Assembly (NCBI RefSeq): GCF_900113045.1
Contig: NZ_FONY01000002.1
Span: forward strand, 1-44,251
DNA from: Thermoflexibacter ruber
Lineage (GTDB): Bacteria > Bacteroidota > Bacteroidia > Cytophagales > Thermoflexibacteraceae
Direction: 5' to 3'
DNA length: 44,251 bases
Shown: positions 8,194 to 17,129 of the stretch, piece by piece
Layout: each line of letters begins with the position of its first letter
Numbering within the stretch: the first letter of the stretch is position 1
Translations under genes and position numbers: made by a program
The notes under the pieces: model-generated
What the model saw: the letters and a program-made list of their open reading frames with translations, nothing else
Databases searched by the model: none
Told to the model about the DNA's origin: nothing

Positions 8194-9330
8194 ATGTTCG
8201 AAGAATTTGCAAAGTTTTTAAATGAGCAGTGGGAGGAGGTAGCCGCCCAAGAAGCCAAAGGCAAAGACCTCAAAGAAACCATCACTTGGAAAGTGGAAAA
8301 TATGGAATTAAGAGCCATTTACACGGAAGCGGACTTAGCTAATATTTCCTATCTTCAGACTTTTCACCAAACCCTCCTCAATCCTGATGCTCCACAAAGA
8401 ACATGGAGAAATGCTCAAAAAATCATCGTTTCAACGGAAAAATATGCCAATGCGTTGGCACTCGAAGCCCTCAATGGAGGAGTAAATGAAATTATATTTG
8501 AGGTAAGTCAGATAGAAAAACTTGATATAGAAATTTTACTTGCTGAAATTCTCCTGCCTTATTGTGCAGTTTCTTTTGTTTGTAAGGAAAATCAAGCTAC
8601 CCAACTACTTGATGGCTATCTTTCATACGCAAAAAAATATAACTACGATGTTTCTGCTTTAGTTGGGTCAATAGCTTTTTCAGATGTTTCTGTGCCAAAC
8701 ATAGAAGTCTTGAGAAACTTATTTGCTCTTACCCAATCCGCACCTAACTTTTTAGTGATAAATTTGCTTTCCACAGAAACACACATAACAGATAGGTATG
8801 CAAATTTACTTCTCAAAGCTACCCATGTCATAGACTCACTGCTGAGAGAGGATTTCACTATTGCACAAATTGCTCAAAAAATACAATTTACCATTGGACT
8901 TAGCAATGCTTATTTCTTAGAAATAGCTGGGCTAAGAGTATTGAGAATGCTTTTTACTGAGATAGTCAAAGAATATGGACTCGAGGATTACAAGCCGTAT
9001 CAAGTGCTGCTACAAGCCAACACGACCATTAGTACAGATGAAAAAACAATCCAAGAACCTGATTGGAATATGCTCAGCAATACTACCCAAGCCATGTCTG
9101 CTATCATTGGGGGGTGCGATGTACTTTGCGTAATACCTCATAATGAAGGAATTGGTGAAGTGAATAGCTTTTCGCATCGCATAGCGCGTAACGTGCATAA
9201 CCTTTTGGCAGAAGAATCTTATTTTGATAAAGTCATAGATGCAGGTGCAGGGGCTTATTACATAGATGTCCTTACAGACAAACTCGCTGAGAAGGTTTGG
9301 GAGCAGTTTACTGCACAACAAGCCCTTTGA
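8194..9330 (+). CDS. mutA: Methylmalonyl-CoA mutase small (beta) subunit, short form
   Basis: This 378-aa protein matches the small subunit of methylmalonyl-CoA mutase (succinyl-CoA / methylmalonyl-CoA interconversion). An N-terminal segment with EAKGKDLKETITWKVE leads into a TIM-barrel with LSNAYFLEIAGLRVLRMLF, NTTQAMSAIIGGCDVLCVIPHNE and the closing AGAYYIDVLTDKLAEKVW. The small subunit does not bind B12. The protein stops just after the barrel, whereas small subunits usually carry a further C-terminal domain; the usual large-subunit gene is not next to it (the neighbour is a convergent permease). Either the large subunit is elsewhere or this is an orphan. The reading frame is intact. Confidence 0.85.
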   Translation: MFEEFAKFLNEQWEEVAAQEAKGKDLKETITWKVENMELRAIYTEADLANISYLQTFHQTLLNPDAPQRTWRNAQKIIVSTEKYANALALEALNGGVNEIIFEVSQIEKLDIEILLAEILLPYCAVSFVCKENQATQLLDGYLSYAKKYNYDVSALVGSIAFSDVSVPNIEVLRNLFALTQSAPNFLVINLLSTETHITDRYANLLLKATHVIDSLLREDFTIAQIAQKIQFTIGLSNAYFLEIAGLRVLRMLFTEIVKEYGLEDYKPYQVLLQANTTISTDEKTIQEPDWNMLSNTTQAMSAIIGGCDVLCVIPHNEGIGEVNSFSHRIARNVHNLLAEESYFDKVIDAGAGAYYIDVLTDKLAEKVWEQFTAQQAL

Positions 9331-9394
9331 TTATTACTATTTTAACCTCCCTCTCAGAAGGGGAAGAGCTGGGCGGTTATTTGAACTACTTACT

Positions 9395-10702
9395 TTACAC
9401 AAACAGATGCAATATCAGTACCCCAATTAGCCCTACAATAGACACAAGGGTTTCCATAACCGTCCAAGTTTTCAATGTTTCCTTGATAGTCAGGTTAAAA
9501 TATTCTTTGAAAAGCCAAAAACCTGCATCGTTCAGATGAGAAAACATCAGGCTACCTGCCCCAATCGCTAAGACCATCAACTCGGGTTTGATGTGCGTTT
9601 GTTGTTGAATCATCGGAGCAAGAATCCCTACTACTGTCAGTCCTGCTACGGTAGCTGAACCTACCGCTACTCTGATAGCCCCTGCGATTGCCCAGCTCAG
9701 CACTAAGGGAGAAATAGGAATGTATTGCAACTGCTCGCCTATGTACTTGCTAATCTGACTGTCATTAAGGACTTGTTTCAAAGCACCTGCCCCTGCTACG
9801 ATGAGCAGAATAGTAGAAGTCGATTTGAAAGACTCCTCCAATTTTTTCATCACCGTTTTCATGTCATAGCCTTGCCTTAGCCCAAGCAGATAAATAGCCA
9901 AGAGTACAGACAGTAACATTCCAATATACGGCTCTCCAAGTAGTTGTAAAACAGGGGATTGGAAATTAAAACTTTTGATGATAGCAGTAAGCGAGAACAA
10001 GAGCAAAGGCAATAAAGTCGTTACGATACTTATTCCCAAAGAAGGCAGTTTTTCTTGTGGCAATACATTGACTTGGAAAGGGGAATCTCCTTCTCGGTAT
10101 TGGTATTTTCTCAATGTTTTGCCAAAGATAGGACCCGCTACTACAATAGCTGGAATGGCTATCACTATGCCATAAATTAGCACTAAGCCCATGTCTGCCC
10201 CGATTTGCGTGGAAATAGCTACAGGAGAGGGGTGGGGGGGAAGGTAGCCATGCGCCACTGACAACGCCGAACACATAGGGATAGCGATGTATAAAATAGG
10301 CAATTTAGTAGAAGATGCCACAGCAAAAATCAGTGGGACAACGATGATAAAACCTGCATTGTAAAACAGGGGAATCCCAATGATAAAACCCGCTAATGCC
10401 AGACCCCATTGCACATTTTTGACTCCAAAAATAGAAATGATAAACTGGGTAATTCGCTGTGCCGCACCACTATCCGCCACCAACTTCCCCAACATTGCTC
10501 CAAAGCCAATAATCAGAATCAAATCGCCCAAAGTATTCCCAATGCCTACTTGAATCGACTTGCCAATGGCGGGAACAGACATTCCTGTAAGAAAACCTAA
10601 ACCCAGTGCCACCAAGATAAAAGAAATAAAAGTATCTAATTTGATGTATGTAATGAGAAAAATAAGGACTAAAATCCCAATGAGCGCGTATAGAATAGGC
10701 AT
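9395..10702 (-). CDS. gntP: GntP-family gluconate/sugar-acid permease
   Basis: About 435 aa with 12 or more hydrophobic segments and the GntP landmarks GFGAMLGKLVADSGAAQRI, FYNAGFIIVVPLIF, HGYLPPHPSP and VGSATVAGLTVVGI. It is an inner-membrane proton symporter for gluconate or a related hydroxy-acid. I place the start at the ATG at 10702 (MPILYALIGIL) rather than 15 codons upstream, because the upstream extension passes through an 11-A tract and encodes an unlikely FFFLNLN leader. No gluconate kinase or regulator lies nearby, so the substrate is unproved. Confidence 0.88.
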   Translation of the reverse strand: MPILYALIGILVLIFLITYIKLDTFISFILVALGLGFLTGMSVPAIGKSIQVGIGNTLGDLILIIGFGAMLGKLVADSGAAQRITQFIISIFGVKNVQWGLALAGFIIGIPLFYNAGFIIVVPLIFAVASSTKLPILYIAIPMCSALSVAHGYLPPHPSPVAISTQIGADMGLVLIYGIVIAIPAIVVAGPIFGKTLRKYQYREGDSPFQVNVLPQEKLPSLGISIVTTLLPLLLFSLTAIIKSFNFQSPVLQLLGEPYIGMLLSVLLAIYLLGLRQGYDMKTVMKKLEESFKSTSTILLIVAGAGALKQVLNDSQISKYIGEQLQYIPISPLVLSWAIAGAIRVAVGSATVAGLTVVGILAPMIQQQTHIKPELMVLAIGAGSLMFSHLNDAGFWLFKEYFNLTIKETLKTWTVMETLVSIVGLIGVLILHLFV

Positions 10703-10879
10703 GAGAATTTTGACATTTAGATTTAAAAAAAAAAATACAATACGCACAAAGTAAATTGCTTTTAGGAAAAAATGCGAATTTTGTCTTTGGAAAAAGCAAA
10801 CATTTTTTACAATCCAAGAGATGTTTTTTTACCTTTACAAAATTTTTATCAGACAATCAGCATAAATTCATTTTAAGCT

Positions 10880-11482
10880 ATGTTTATCAAATACTTTCGG
10901 TTTATTCTTTTGTTGTTCTTCTTGGCCGCCTGTCAGTCCAAGCAAACAAGTAAGGAAGATTTTAATAAAGTATTGCAGTGCTTTAAAAAAGTAGAACTGC
11001 CTTACAAGATTGAAGCAGGGCATGGGAGCGAAAACTTGTTAGATTCTGCCTTTTTCCATGAAAAAATTTTTTCTTCTCCGCTCAAATGGTATCAACTCCC
11101 TTCCCAATCAGGTTTGAGCATAGAAGGGCTGGCACCTTCGCATGAAAATGTAAACTGCGGTTACTTAATGTTTGAAAATGAAAGATTTGTGGTCATAGAT
11201 ATTCAAGATACACGCATCGGTTTTGACCGCTATTTGTTAGTTTTTTCCAAAGCAGGCGATTTGATTGACGGTATTCCTGTAGCCCATCTCAGCAAAGGCA
11301 GGAATGGTGATGAGAGCTTTGAAATTGAGCAGTTTAGTGAAATAGACCAGAATTTAGTAATTAGAATGACAGAAAACATCAAACACTCTTTCTTAGAAAC
11401 TACATCTTCGGAAGAGAAAGTTACTAAAACGGCTACTTATCAGATTAAAGAGGACGGAAAAATTCAATTTGTAAAGAATTGA
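10880..11482 (+). CDS. Lipoprotein, unknown function
   Basis: A 200-aa protein with a lipobox (LLFFLAAC, Cys18) after a short hydrophobic signal; mature protein probably lipid-anchored in the envelope. The body is mixed alpha/beta with several alternating beta strands (RFVVIDIQDTRIGFDRYLLVF, KTATYQIKEDGKIQFVKN). I do not recognise a family. Its stop is only 9 bases from the stop of the convergent gene. Confidence 0.65.
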   Translation: MFIKYFRFILLLFFLAACQSKQTSKEDFNKVLQCFKKVELPYKIEAGHGSENLLDSAFFHEKIFSSPLKWYQLPSQSGLSIEGLAPSHENVNCGYLMFENERFVVIDIQDTRIGFDRYLLVFSKAGDLIDGIPVAHLSKGRNGDESFEIEQFSEIDQNLVIRMTENIKHSFLETTSSEEKVTKTATYQIKEDGKIQFVKN

Positions 11483-11491
11483 CCGAACCTA

Positions 11492-12055
11492 CTAAGTATT
11501 AAGCAAATCTTTGTCTGATAGATAATAAGTAATTGTACCTGTTTCAGTTACATCTATTTCAAAGATTTCTTTTTTATAGAGTTCGTCTAACTTTTTCTTT
11601 GCTTCATCTATGGAAATATTCAATTTCAGGCAAAGAGCCGCAGGGGTAATTTTCCCTTTGGACTGCACAGCTACCGAGATGACATCAGCGTCTGTAATAG
11701 CTTTTCCTTTCTTGCCCTCAATGGAATTGTAGTTTTTTGTAGCGTCTTTGAGTACGTACCTGTGCTTAGAACCTGACCAATCACTCCAATCCCATTTCTG
11801 ATGAATGATGCCTGACATAAGTAAGCTATTAATCTTTGTTTGTGCCTCATCTAAGGAAAGGTCTGTTTTTTCACAAAGCAAGACAGCACTAATCTCACCT
11901 CCATTTTGTCTTGCAATCTCAATTACTTCTTTGTCAGAAACCATAGCACTAATTTTTTTAGTCTTTTCCAAATGTGATTTGATAGCAAAAAAAATAACAC
12001 TTCCTGCAACACCTAATCCCAAAATAACAGCTATCAAAGTAATTATCATGCTCAT
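11492..12055 (-). CDS. Membrane-anchored protein with two winged-helix-like repeats
   Basis: A 187-aa protein. Residues 3-26 form one transmembrane helix. Two similar segments follow, about residues 40-105 and 122-184, each with the pattern D-x-x-[EV]-I-x-[IV]-A-x-Q-x-x-G-x-I, then [AL]-L-C-x-K, then S-x-D-E-A and a terminal beta pair. Both read as small winged-helix domains of the kind that scan by 'DEA..KL..L'. The duplication is seen directly; DNA binding at the membrane is inference. There are no recognised partners. A candidate -7 element (TATTTTTG, minus strand, 12081-12088) lies 26 bases upstream. Confidence 0.65.
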   Translation of the reverse strand: MSMIITLIAVILGLGVAGSVIFFAIKSHLEKTKKISAMVSDKEVIEIARQNGGEISAVLLCEKTDLSLDEAQTKINSLLMSGIIHQKWDWSDWSGSKHRYVLKDATKNYNSIEGKKGKAITDADVISVAVQSKGKITPAALCLKLNISIDEAKKKLDELYKKEIFEIDVTETGTITYYLSDKDLLNT

Positions 12056-12176
12056 ATTTTTAATATTTTCTTACTTTTTACAAAAATACAATTCTTTATT
12101 TTTATTTTATCGAATAGGCAAAACAAAAATGCGAGTATTAAAGTAGTATCATTACCAAGTTTATGGATACATTTCG

Positions 12177-12184
12177 TATTTTTG
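12177..12184 (+). promoter_or_regulatory. -7 promoter element that decides the ligase start
   Basis: TATTTTTG fits TANNTTTG. It covers the TTG at 12182 that would otherwise be the most upstream start of the ligase frame. With transcription starting near 12190, translation should begin at the GTG at 12200. Confidence 0.5.
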
Positions 12185-12199
12185 CCCAAAAACTATCAA

Positions 12200-13789
12200 G
12201 TGAAACAATTTGCCGCTCTTATTTTTGAATTAGCCAATAGCACTAAGACCAACGATAAATTACAGACTTTGGTGGAGTATTTTTCCACTGCCTCCAAAGA
12301 CGACCAAATCTATACTTTGGCTCTTTTTACAGACAGAAGACCTAAAAGGGCTGTGAATACTACTAAGTTGCGAGAGTGGTGTGCGGAGCTGGCAGGGATT
12401 CCGCTTTGGCTTTTTGAGGAATCTTATCAGCACGTAGGGGATTTGTCAGAAACCATTGCCTTAGCATTGGGTACACAATTATCTGAAAAAGAACATGGTG
12501 CAGAAAAATCGCTTAAAGAGTGGATTATTTTTCTTCAGGACTTGCAAAATAAAACAGAGGAGGAAAAAAAAATAGCCATTACCCAAGCATGGAAAAGTTT
12601 AGATAAAAATGAATGTTTTGTTTTTAATAAACTCATGGGAGGAAATTTTCGTGTGGGCGTTTCCAAGGCTATGATAATCAATGCTCTATCCAAAGTGTAT
12701 AAAATTGATGCTCAGGTAGTAACTCATCAAATTAGTGGGAATTGGCAAGTAGAAAATACCTCTTTGGAGGAACTCGTTCAAGGCAATGTAGGCGAAACCG
12801 ATATTTCTAAGCCTTATCCTTTTTACTTAGCGTATCCTTTGGAAAGCGAAATCCACACCTTAGGAAATCCACAAGGCTGGCAGGCAGAGTGGAAATGGGA
12901 TGGTATTCGCGGGCAAATCATCAAAAGAAATGGAGAAATCTTCGTGTGGAGTAGAGGAGAGGAACTTATTACGGACAAATTCCCAGAGTACGAAGTCCTA
13001 AAAAAACTGCTTCCTGATGGCACAGTATTAGACGGAGAAATCTTACCTTTTAAGGATAATAAGCCTCTTATTTTCAATGTCTTGCAAACAAGGATAGGAA
13101 GGAAAAATATTACAAAAAAAATCTTGCAAGACGCACCCGTAATTTTTTATGCTTATGATTTATTAGAGTACAAAGGCAAGGATATTAGGCAAGTGCCTTT
13201 AAGCCAACGGCGAGAATTGTTAAATCAAATGATAACCAACTTACCAAACGAAATACTGAGGCTTTCTCCTTTAGTAGATTTTGCAACTTGGGAAGAATTG
13301 GCTAACTTACGAGAAAAAGCACGCGAAAATGGAAGCGAAGGTTTGATGCTCAAAGCAAAAAATTCTATTTATCAAGCAGGACGCAGGCGAGGCGATTGGT
13401 GGAAATGGAAAGTTCATCCCCTTTCTATTGATTGTGTGCTGGTGGCAGCACAAAAGGGACACGGAAGGCGAGCCAATCTTTACACAGATTATACCTTTGC
13501 GGTGAAAGATGGAGAAAAATTTATTACTTTTGCCAAAGCCTACTCAGGACTGACAGACAAGGAGTTTGAGGAAGTAAATGTTTTTATTCAGCAAAACATC
13601 ATAGACAAGTTTGGACCTGTAAGAACCGTAAAACCTGAATTGGTGTTTGAATTGGGTTTTGAAGGAATTGCTCCCAGCAATCGGCACAAATCAGGCATTG
13701 CCCTCCGTTTCCCAAGAATTTTACGGTGGCGAAAAGATAAGAAGATAGATGAAATCAATACGTTGGAAGATTTAAGGAAAATGTTATGA
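12200..13789 (+). CDS. ATP-dependent DNA ligase
   Basis: A 529-aa ligase of the archaeal/LigB type joining nicked DNA with ATP. An N-terminal helical DNA-binding domain (1-200) precedes the adenylation domain with motif I EWKWDGIRGQ (catalytic Lys), WSRGEELITDKFPE, VLDGEIL, EGLMLKAKNSIY and WWKWK; an OB-fold follows (DCVLVAAQKGHGRR to about 520). In Bacteroidota this ligase usually lies beside an exonuclease and a helicase of a ligase-associated DNA repair set. Those are not here; instead the nucleoside deaminase overlaps its last codon. I chose the GTG at 12200 because the upstream TTG lies inside a promoter element and the resulting start (MKQFAALIFEL) looks like the usual family start. Confidence 0.92.
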   Translation: MKQFAALIFELANSTKTNDKLQTLVEYFSTASKDDQIYTLALFTDRRPKRAVNTTKLREWCAELAGIPLWLFEESYQHVGDLSETIALALGTQLSEKEHGAEKSLKEWIIFLQDLQNKTEEEKKIAITQAWKSLDKNECFVFNKLMGGNFRVGVSKAMIINALSKVYKIDAQVVTHQISGNWQVENTSLEELVQGNVGETDISKPYPFYLAYPLESEIHTLGNPQGWQAEWKWDGIRGQIIKRNGEIFVWSRGEELITDKFPEYEVLKKLLPDGTVLDGEILPFKDNKPLIFNVLQTRIGRKNITKKILQDAPVIFYAYDLLEYKGKDIRQVPLSQRRELLNQMITNLPNEILRLSPLVDFATWEELANLREKARENGSEGLMLKAKNSIYQAGRRRGDWWKWKVHPLSIDCVLVAAQKGHGRRANLYTDYTFAVKDGEKFITFAKAYSGLTDKEFEEVNVFIQQNIIDKFGPVRTVKPELVFELGFEGIAPSNRHKSGIALRFPRILRWRKDKKIDEINTLEDLRKML

Positions 13790-14262
13790 AAGAAGAAAAG
13801 TATCAATTTATGTCTGAGGCAGTTAGACTCTCTTTAGAGAATATACATACAGGTGAAGGCGGTCCTTTTGGAGCAGTTATCGTAAAAAATGGACAAATCA
13901 TTGCCAAAGGTAACAATCAAGTGTTAAAGACCAAAGACCCTACGGCTCATGCGGAGATAGTAGCGATTCGCGAAGCCTGTAAAGTATTGGGAACGTTTCA
14001 GTTAGAAGATTGCGAGCTTTATACAAGTTGCGAGCCTTGTCCTATGTGTTTAGGAGCTATCTATTGGGCAAGACCTGCCAAAGTGTATTATGCCAATACT
14101 CGCCAAGAGGCAGCATCAATAGGCTTTGATGATGCCTTCATTTACCAAGAAATAAATACACCTTTTGAGCAGAGGAAAATTCCTATGGAATATCTGCCTC
14201 ACCAAGAGGCAATTATTGCTTTTCAACAATGGACAGAGAAAAGCGACAAAACCCTTTATTAA
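13786..14262 (+). CDS. Nucleoside deaminase (guanine/cytosine deaminase family)
   Basis: A 158-aa CDA-fold zinc deaminase. It shows the catalytic pair H-A-E in TAHAEIVAIREAC and the zinc cysteines in SCEPCPMCLGAIYWARPAKVYYAN. The ASIGFDDAFIY and short C-terminus fit guanine deaminase (GuaD) or a related base deaminase better than the tRNA adenosine deaminase TadA, but the substrate cannot be fixed by reading. The ATG overlaps the ligase stop by four bases (ATGA), so the two are translationally coupled. Confidence 0.88.
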   Translation: MKEEKYQFMSEAVRLSLENIHTGEGGPFGAVIVKNGQIIAKGNNQVLKTKDPTAHAEIVAIREACKVLGTFQLEDCELYTSCEPCPMCLGAIYWARPAKVYYANTRQEAASIGFDDAFIYQEINTPFEQRKIPMEYLPHQEAIIAFQQWTEKSDKTLY

Positions 14263-14386
14263 ACTTTACACCTGAAGAATATTTGAACCTCTCGCATAGT
14301 TTATTTGTTAGTTAGGTTATAGTTGGAAAATCTATATTTTTATTTACGTATTTATCTAATTGAAAATCATAATTTTATAGTATAAA

Positions 14387-15499
14387 ATGAGTACAAGAGG
14401 TAGAGTGTTAGTAGCGATGAGTGGTGGAATAGATAGTTCCTTAGCGGCGGTGCTACTGCACGAACAGGGTTATGAGGTAGTAGGAATGACCATGAAAACA
14501 TGGGATTATGCTTCTTCGGGAGCGAAAAAAAAAGAAACGGGTTGTTGTAGTTTAGATTCCATTAACGATGCTCGCAATGTAGCTGTAACTTTGGGGTTTC
14601 CACATTATATCTTGGACATTCGCGAAGAGTTTGGAGATTACGTAATTGACCATTTTACAGGAGAATACTTAGCAGGACGAACTCCGAATCCATGTGTACT
14701 TTGCAATACGCATATCAAATGGGACGCTTTGCTGAGAAGAGCCGACAAACTCAAATGCGACTACATTGCCACAGGACATTATGCCAACGTCAGAGAGGAA
14801 AACGGTAGATTTGTTATTTCCAAAGGCTTAGACCAAGCCAAAGACCAATCCTATGCACTTTGGGGAGTATCCCAAGAAAGCCTTAGCCGAACCATTTTCC
14901 CCTTAGGAAAATTGAGAAAAACAGAAATTCGCCAAATGGCAACAGAAAGAGGTTTCATAGATTTGGTTAATAAGTCAGAGTCTTATGAAATCTGTTTTAT
15001 CCCTGATAACGATTATCGCGGTTTTTTGAAAAATCGCGTGCCAGATTTGGAAACAAGCGTTGATGGGGGAGAATTTGTTTTAGAAGATGGAACAGTGGTA
15101 GGTAGGCATCAGGGCTATCCATTTTACACCATTGGGCAAAGAAAGGGCTTAGGCATTGCCTTGGGCTATCCTGTCTTTGTTACTGAAATTCAAAAAGATA
15201 CCAATAGAGTCGTCTTAGGGACTTACAAAGAGTTGGCAAAAGATGGTATGTGGGTGCAGAAACTAAACATGATTAAATACGCAGACTTGCAAGACAAACA
15301 GGTAGAAACCATTACCAAAATTCGCTATAATGATAAAACAGGTACACCTGCGCTCATTACCCAAGAAGGCGACCGCATGAAAGTACTGTTCCACAAAGAG
15401 GTGTACGCCATTGCTCCCGGACAGGCAGCAGTATTTTATGAAGGCGATGACGTAATTGGGGGGGGCTGGATTATGTCAAGTTTTAAACAAGAAAAATAG
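14387..15499 (+). CDS. mnmA: tRNA-specific 2-thiouridylase MnmA
   Basis: A 370-aa enzyme that makes the 2-thio group of wobble U34 in tRNA for Lys, Glu and Gln, using sulfur relayed from a cysteine desulfurase. The N-terminal PP-loop ATPase reads MSGGIDSSLAAVLL. The catalytic Cys pair is visible as NPCVLCN near residue 105 and SYEICFIPD near residue 205. GHYANV, DQSYALWGV and GQRKGLGIA are further family landmarks, and the C-terminal beta-barrel is complete. Upstream is a 124-bp AT-rich gap; downstream is a hairpin terminator. Confidence 0.95.
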   Translation: MSTRGRVLVAMSGGIDSSLAAVLLHEQGYEVVGMTMKTWDYASSGAKKKETGCCSLDSINDARNVAVTLGFPHYILDIREEFGDYVIDHFTGEYLAGRTPNPCVLCNTHIKWDALLRRADKLKCDYIATGHYANVREENGRFVISKGLDQAKDQSYALWGVSQESLSRTIFPLGKLRKTEIRQMATERGFIDLVNKSESYEICFIPDNDYRGFLKNRVPDLETSVDGGEFVLEDGTVVGRHQGYPFYTIGQRKGLGIALGYPVFVTEIQKDTNRVVLGTYKELAKDGMWVQKLNMIKYADLQDKQVETITKIRYNDKTGTPALITQEGDRMKVLFHKEVYAIAPGQAAVFYEGDDVIGGGWIMSSFKQEK

Positions 15500-15543
15500 C
15501 CTTTTGATAGATAATGGTTTGAAAATTGATAATTTAATCTTTG

Positions 15544-15589
15544 CAAAAGACCTATCAGGCTTGAGTATCTCAAATCTTATGGTCTTTTG
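15544..15589 (+). terminator. Probable terminator after mnmA
   Basis: A 9-bp perfect stem pairs CAAAAGACC (15544-15552) with GGTCTTTTG (15581-15589), with a nested TTGAG/CTCAA hairpin in the loop. The T-rich right arm fits intrinsic termination after mnmA. Confidence 0.5.
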
Positions 15590-15610
15590 TAAGGATAACT
15601 TCTGTAAAAC

Positions 15611-16147
15611 ATGATTGAAATGAATATGAAAAAAATATTTTCTTTGCTTTCCATTACACTATTACTCTTTGTATTAACATCAGCAAGGTATGAAAACCTT
15701 TTGGATAAAGGGAAACTTCCTGAACTCAAAGTAGAGGTCTATAACAATGGTAAAAAAGTTTCTTTTATTAGGAAAAAGTTACAGAACATTCCCGCTAATA
15801 CCACTACAGGCTGGGTAAAGGAAAATGTAAGTCCAAAAGAATTGGGAAAATTGGAAGTGAAAATTCTTAACGAACAAGAGGTAAATCAAGTACTGCGTCA
15901 AAATTATAGATTGATTATCAATCAGTTGGATATTATGTTGGTCAGAGGTGAGCGATTAATAGGCAACCCACAAACCTTTGCTGACTATCGTGATGCAGCT
16001 CAGTTTCCAATAAACGAATGGCTGGGCAATCAGAAATATACCTCCAAAGACCGAGTAGTAGTGGCTTTAAGCTATGTCTATCAAATGCAGGACAATCCTG
16101 CACTAAGTGAACAAAAGGCTTTTGTAGTAAATTTTGAGCTACGATAA
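15611..16147 (+). CDS. Exported protein, unknown function
   Basis: A 178-aa protein with an N-terminal Sec-type signal (MKKIFSLLSITLLLFVLTSA); the better start may be the third ATG at 15626. The body alternates beta strands and helices (LPELKVEVYNNGKKVSFI, RVVVALSYVYQMQD, KAFVVNFELR) with no zinc or nuclease motif. I do not recognise a family. It ends 13 bases before the GSCFA gene start, so they may form an operon. Confidence 0.6.
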   Translation: MIEMNMKKIFSLLSITLLLFVLTSARYENLLDKGKLPELKVEVYNNGKKVSFIRKKLQNIPANTTTGWVKENVSPKELGKLEVKILNEQEVNQVLRQNYRLIINQLDIMLVRGERLIGNPQTFADYRDAAQFPINEWLGNQKYTSKDRVVVALSYVYQMQDNPALSEQKAFVVNFELR

Positions 16148-16160
16148 ATCATTACTTTTC

Positions 16161-17129
16161 ATGTTTCGCACTGAACTGCAAGTTTTTCCTGCTAAAACCC
16201 AAATTTCTTTGCAAAATCCTATTTTGCTTTTAGGTTCTTGCTTTTCAGATAATATAGGTAAACTGCTACAAGAAAACAAGTTTTCTGTTCTGCCTAACCC
16301 TTTCGGGGTCATCTATAATCCTATTTCTATTTTCAATTTGTTAGAAAGTAGTATTTTAGGCAAATCAAATCTTAATGATTTTTTTCTGCAAAGAGAAGAA
16401 ATTTGGTATCACTATGATTTTCACTCGGGAATCTCAGCACTAAGAAAAGAGGACTTAGAAAAACAAATCTTGGAAAAGTTCAAACAAGTAAATCATTTTT
16501 TTTCCTTTTCAAATACTACTACTTTTTTAATCCTTACGCTGGGAACGGCTTTCGTGTATGAACTCAAAGGGAAAGAGAAAATCGTTGCTAACTGCCATAA
16601 AATGCCATCTTCGCTTTTTGAAAAGCGACTGCTTTCTCCCGAAAATATGGTCAAGGAATTTGAAAAACTATATGAAATACTACCCCAAAATCTACATATC
16701 ATATTGACAGTCAGTCCTGTAAGACATATCAAAGATACTATCCCTCTCAATTCAGTAAGCAAATCAGTCCTTCGCTTTGCTTGCTACCAAATAGCAGAAG
16801 AATTTGAAAATGTGAGTTATTTTCCTGCTTACGAATTGATGATAGACGATTTGCGAGATTATCGTTTCTATGAAGCTGACATGTTACACCCTAATTCACA
16901 AGCAATCAACTATATTTTCCATAAGTTTGTTGAGATGTATTTAGATACTCCTGCTTTGATGTTCTTAAAAAAATGGGAAAAAATTTACAAATCCTTGCAA
17001 CACAAGCCTTTCTATCCACATACTTCTGCTCACCAGCAGTTTTTAAGGCATCTTCTCCAACAGTTAGAAGCGATTACAGAAGTAGAAGTAAGCGAGGAGA
17101 TTCATCTGGTCAAAGAGCAAATGATTTAG
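16161..17129 (+). CDS. GSCFA domain protein
   Basis: A 322-aa protein named by its N-terminal motif LLLGSCFSDNIGKLL, part of an SGNH/GDSL-hydrolase-like fold. NPFGVIYNP, LTLGTAFVYE, LTVSPVRHIKD and the closing YEADMLHPNSQAINYIF (Asp/His of the catalytic end) are all present. The family is mostly found in Bacteroidota; its substrate is unknown. I place the start at the ATG at 16161 (MFRTELQVFPAKT), because that is the usual family start and it avoids overlap with the preceding gene. Its 3' end overlaps the convergent HD gene by 20 bases. Confidence 0.85.
   Translation: MFRTELQVFPAKTQISLQNPILLLGSCFSDNIGKLLQENKFSVLPNPFGVIYNPISIFNLLESSILGKSNLNDFFLQREEIWYHYDFHSGISALRKEDLEKQILEKFKQVNHFFSFSNTTTFLILTLGTAFVYELKGKEKIVANCHKMPSSLFEKRLLSPENMVKEFEKLYEILPQNLHIILTVSPVRHIKDTIPLNSVSKSVLRFACYQIAEEFENVSYFPAYELMIDDLRDYRFYEADMLHPNSQAINYIFHKFVEMYLDTPALMFLKKWEKIYKSLQHKPFYPHTSAHQQFLRHLLQQLEAITEVEVSEEIHLVKEQMI

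Noticed and set aside
10730-10740. Phase-variable poly-A tract at the gntP start
   Set aside because: The 11-A run lies upstream of the more credible start at 10702, so slippage would not change the protein.
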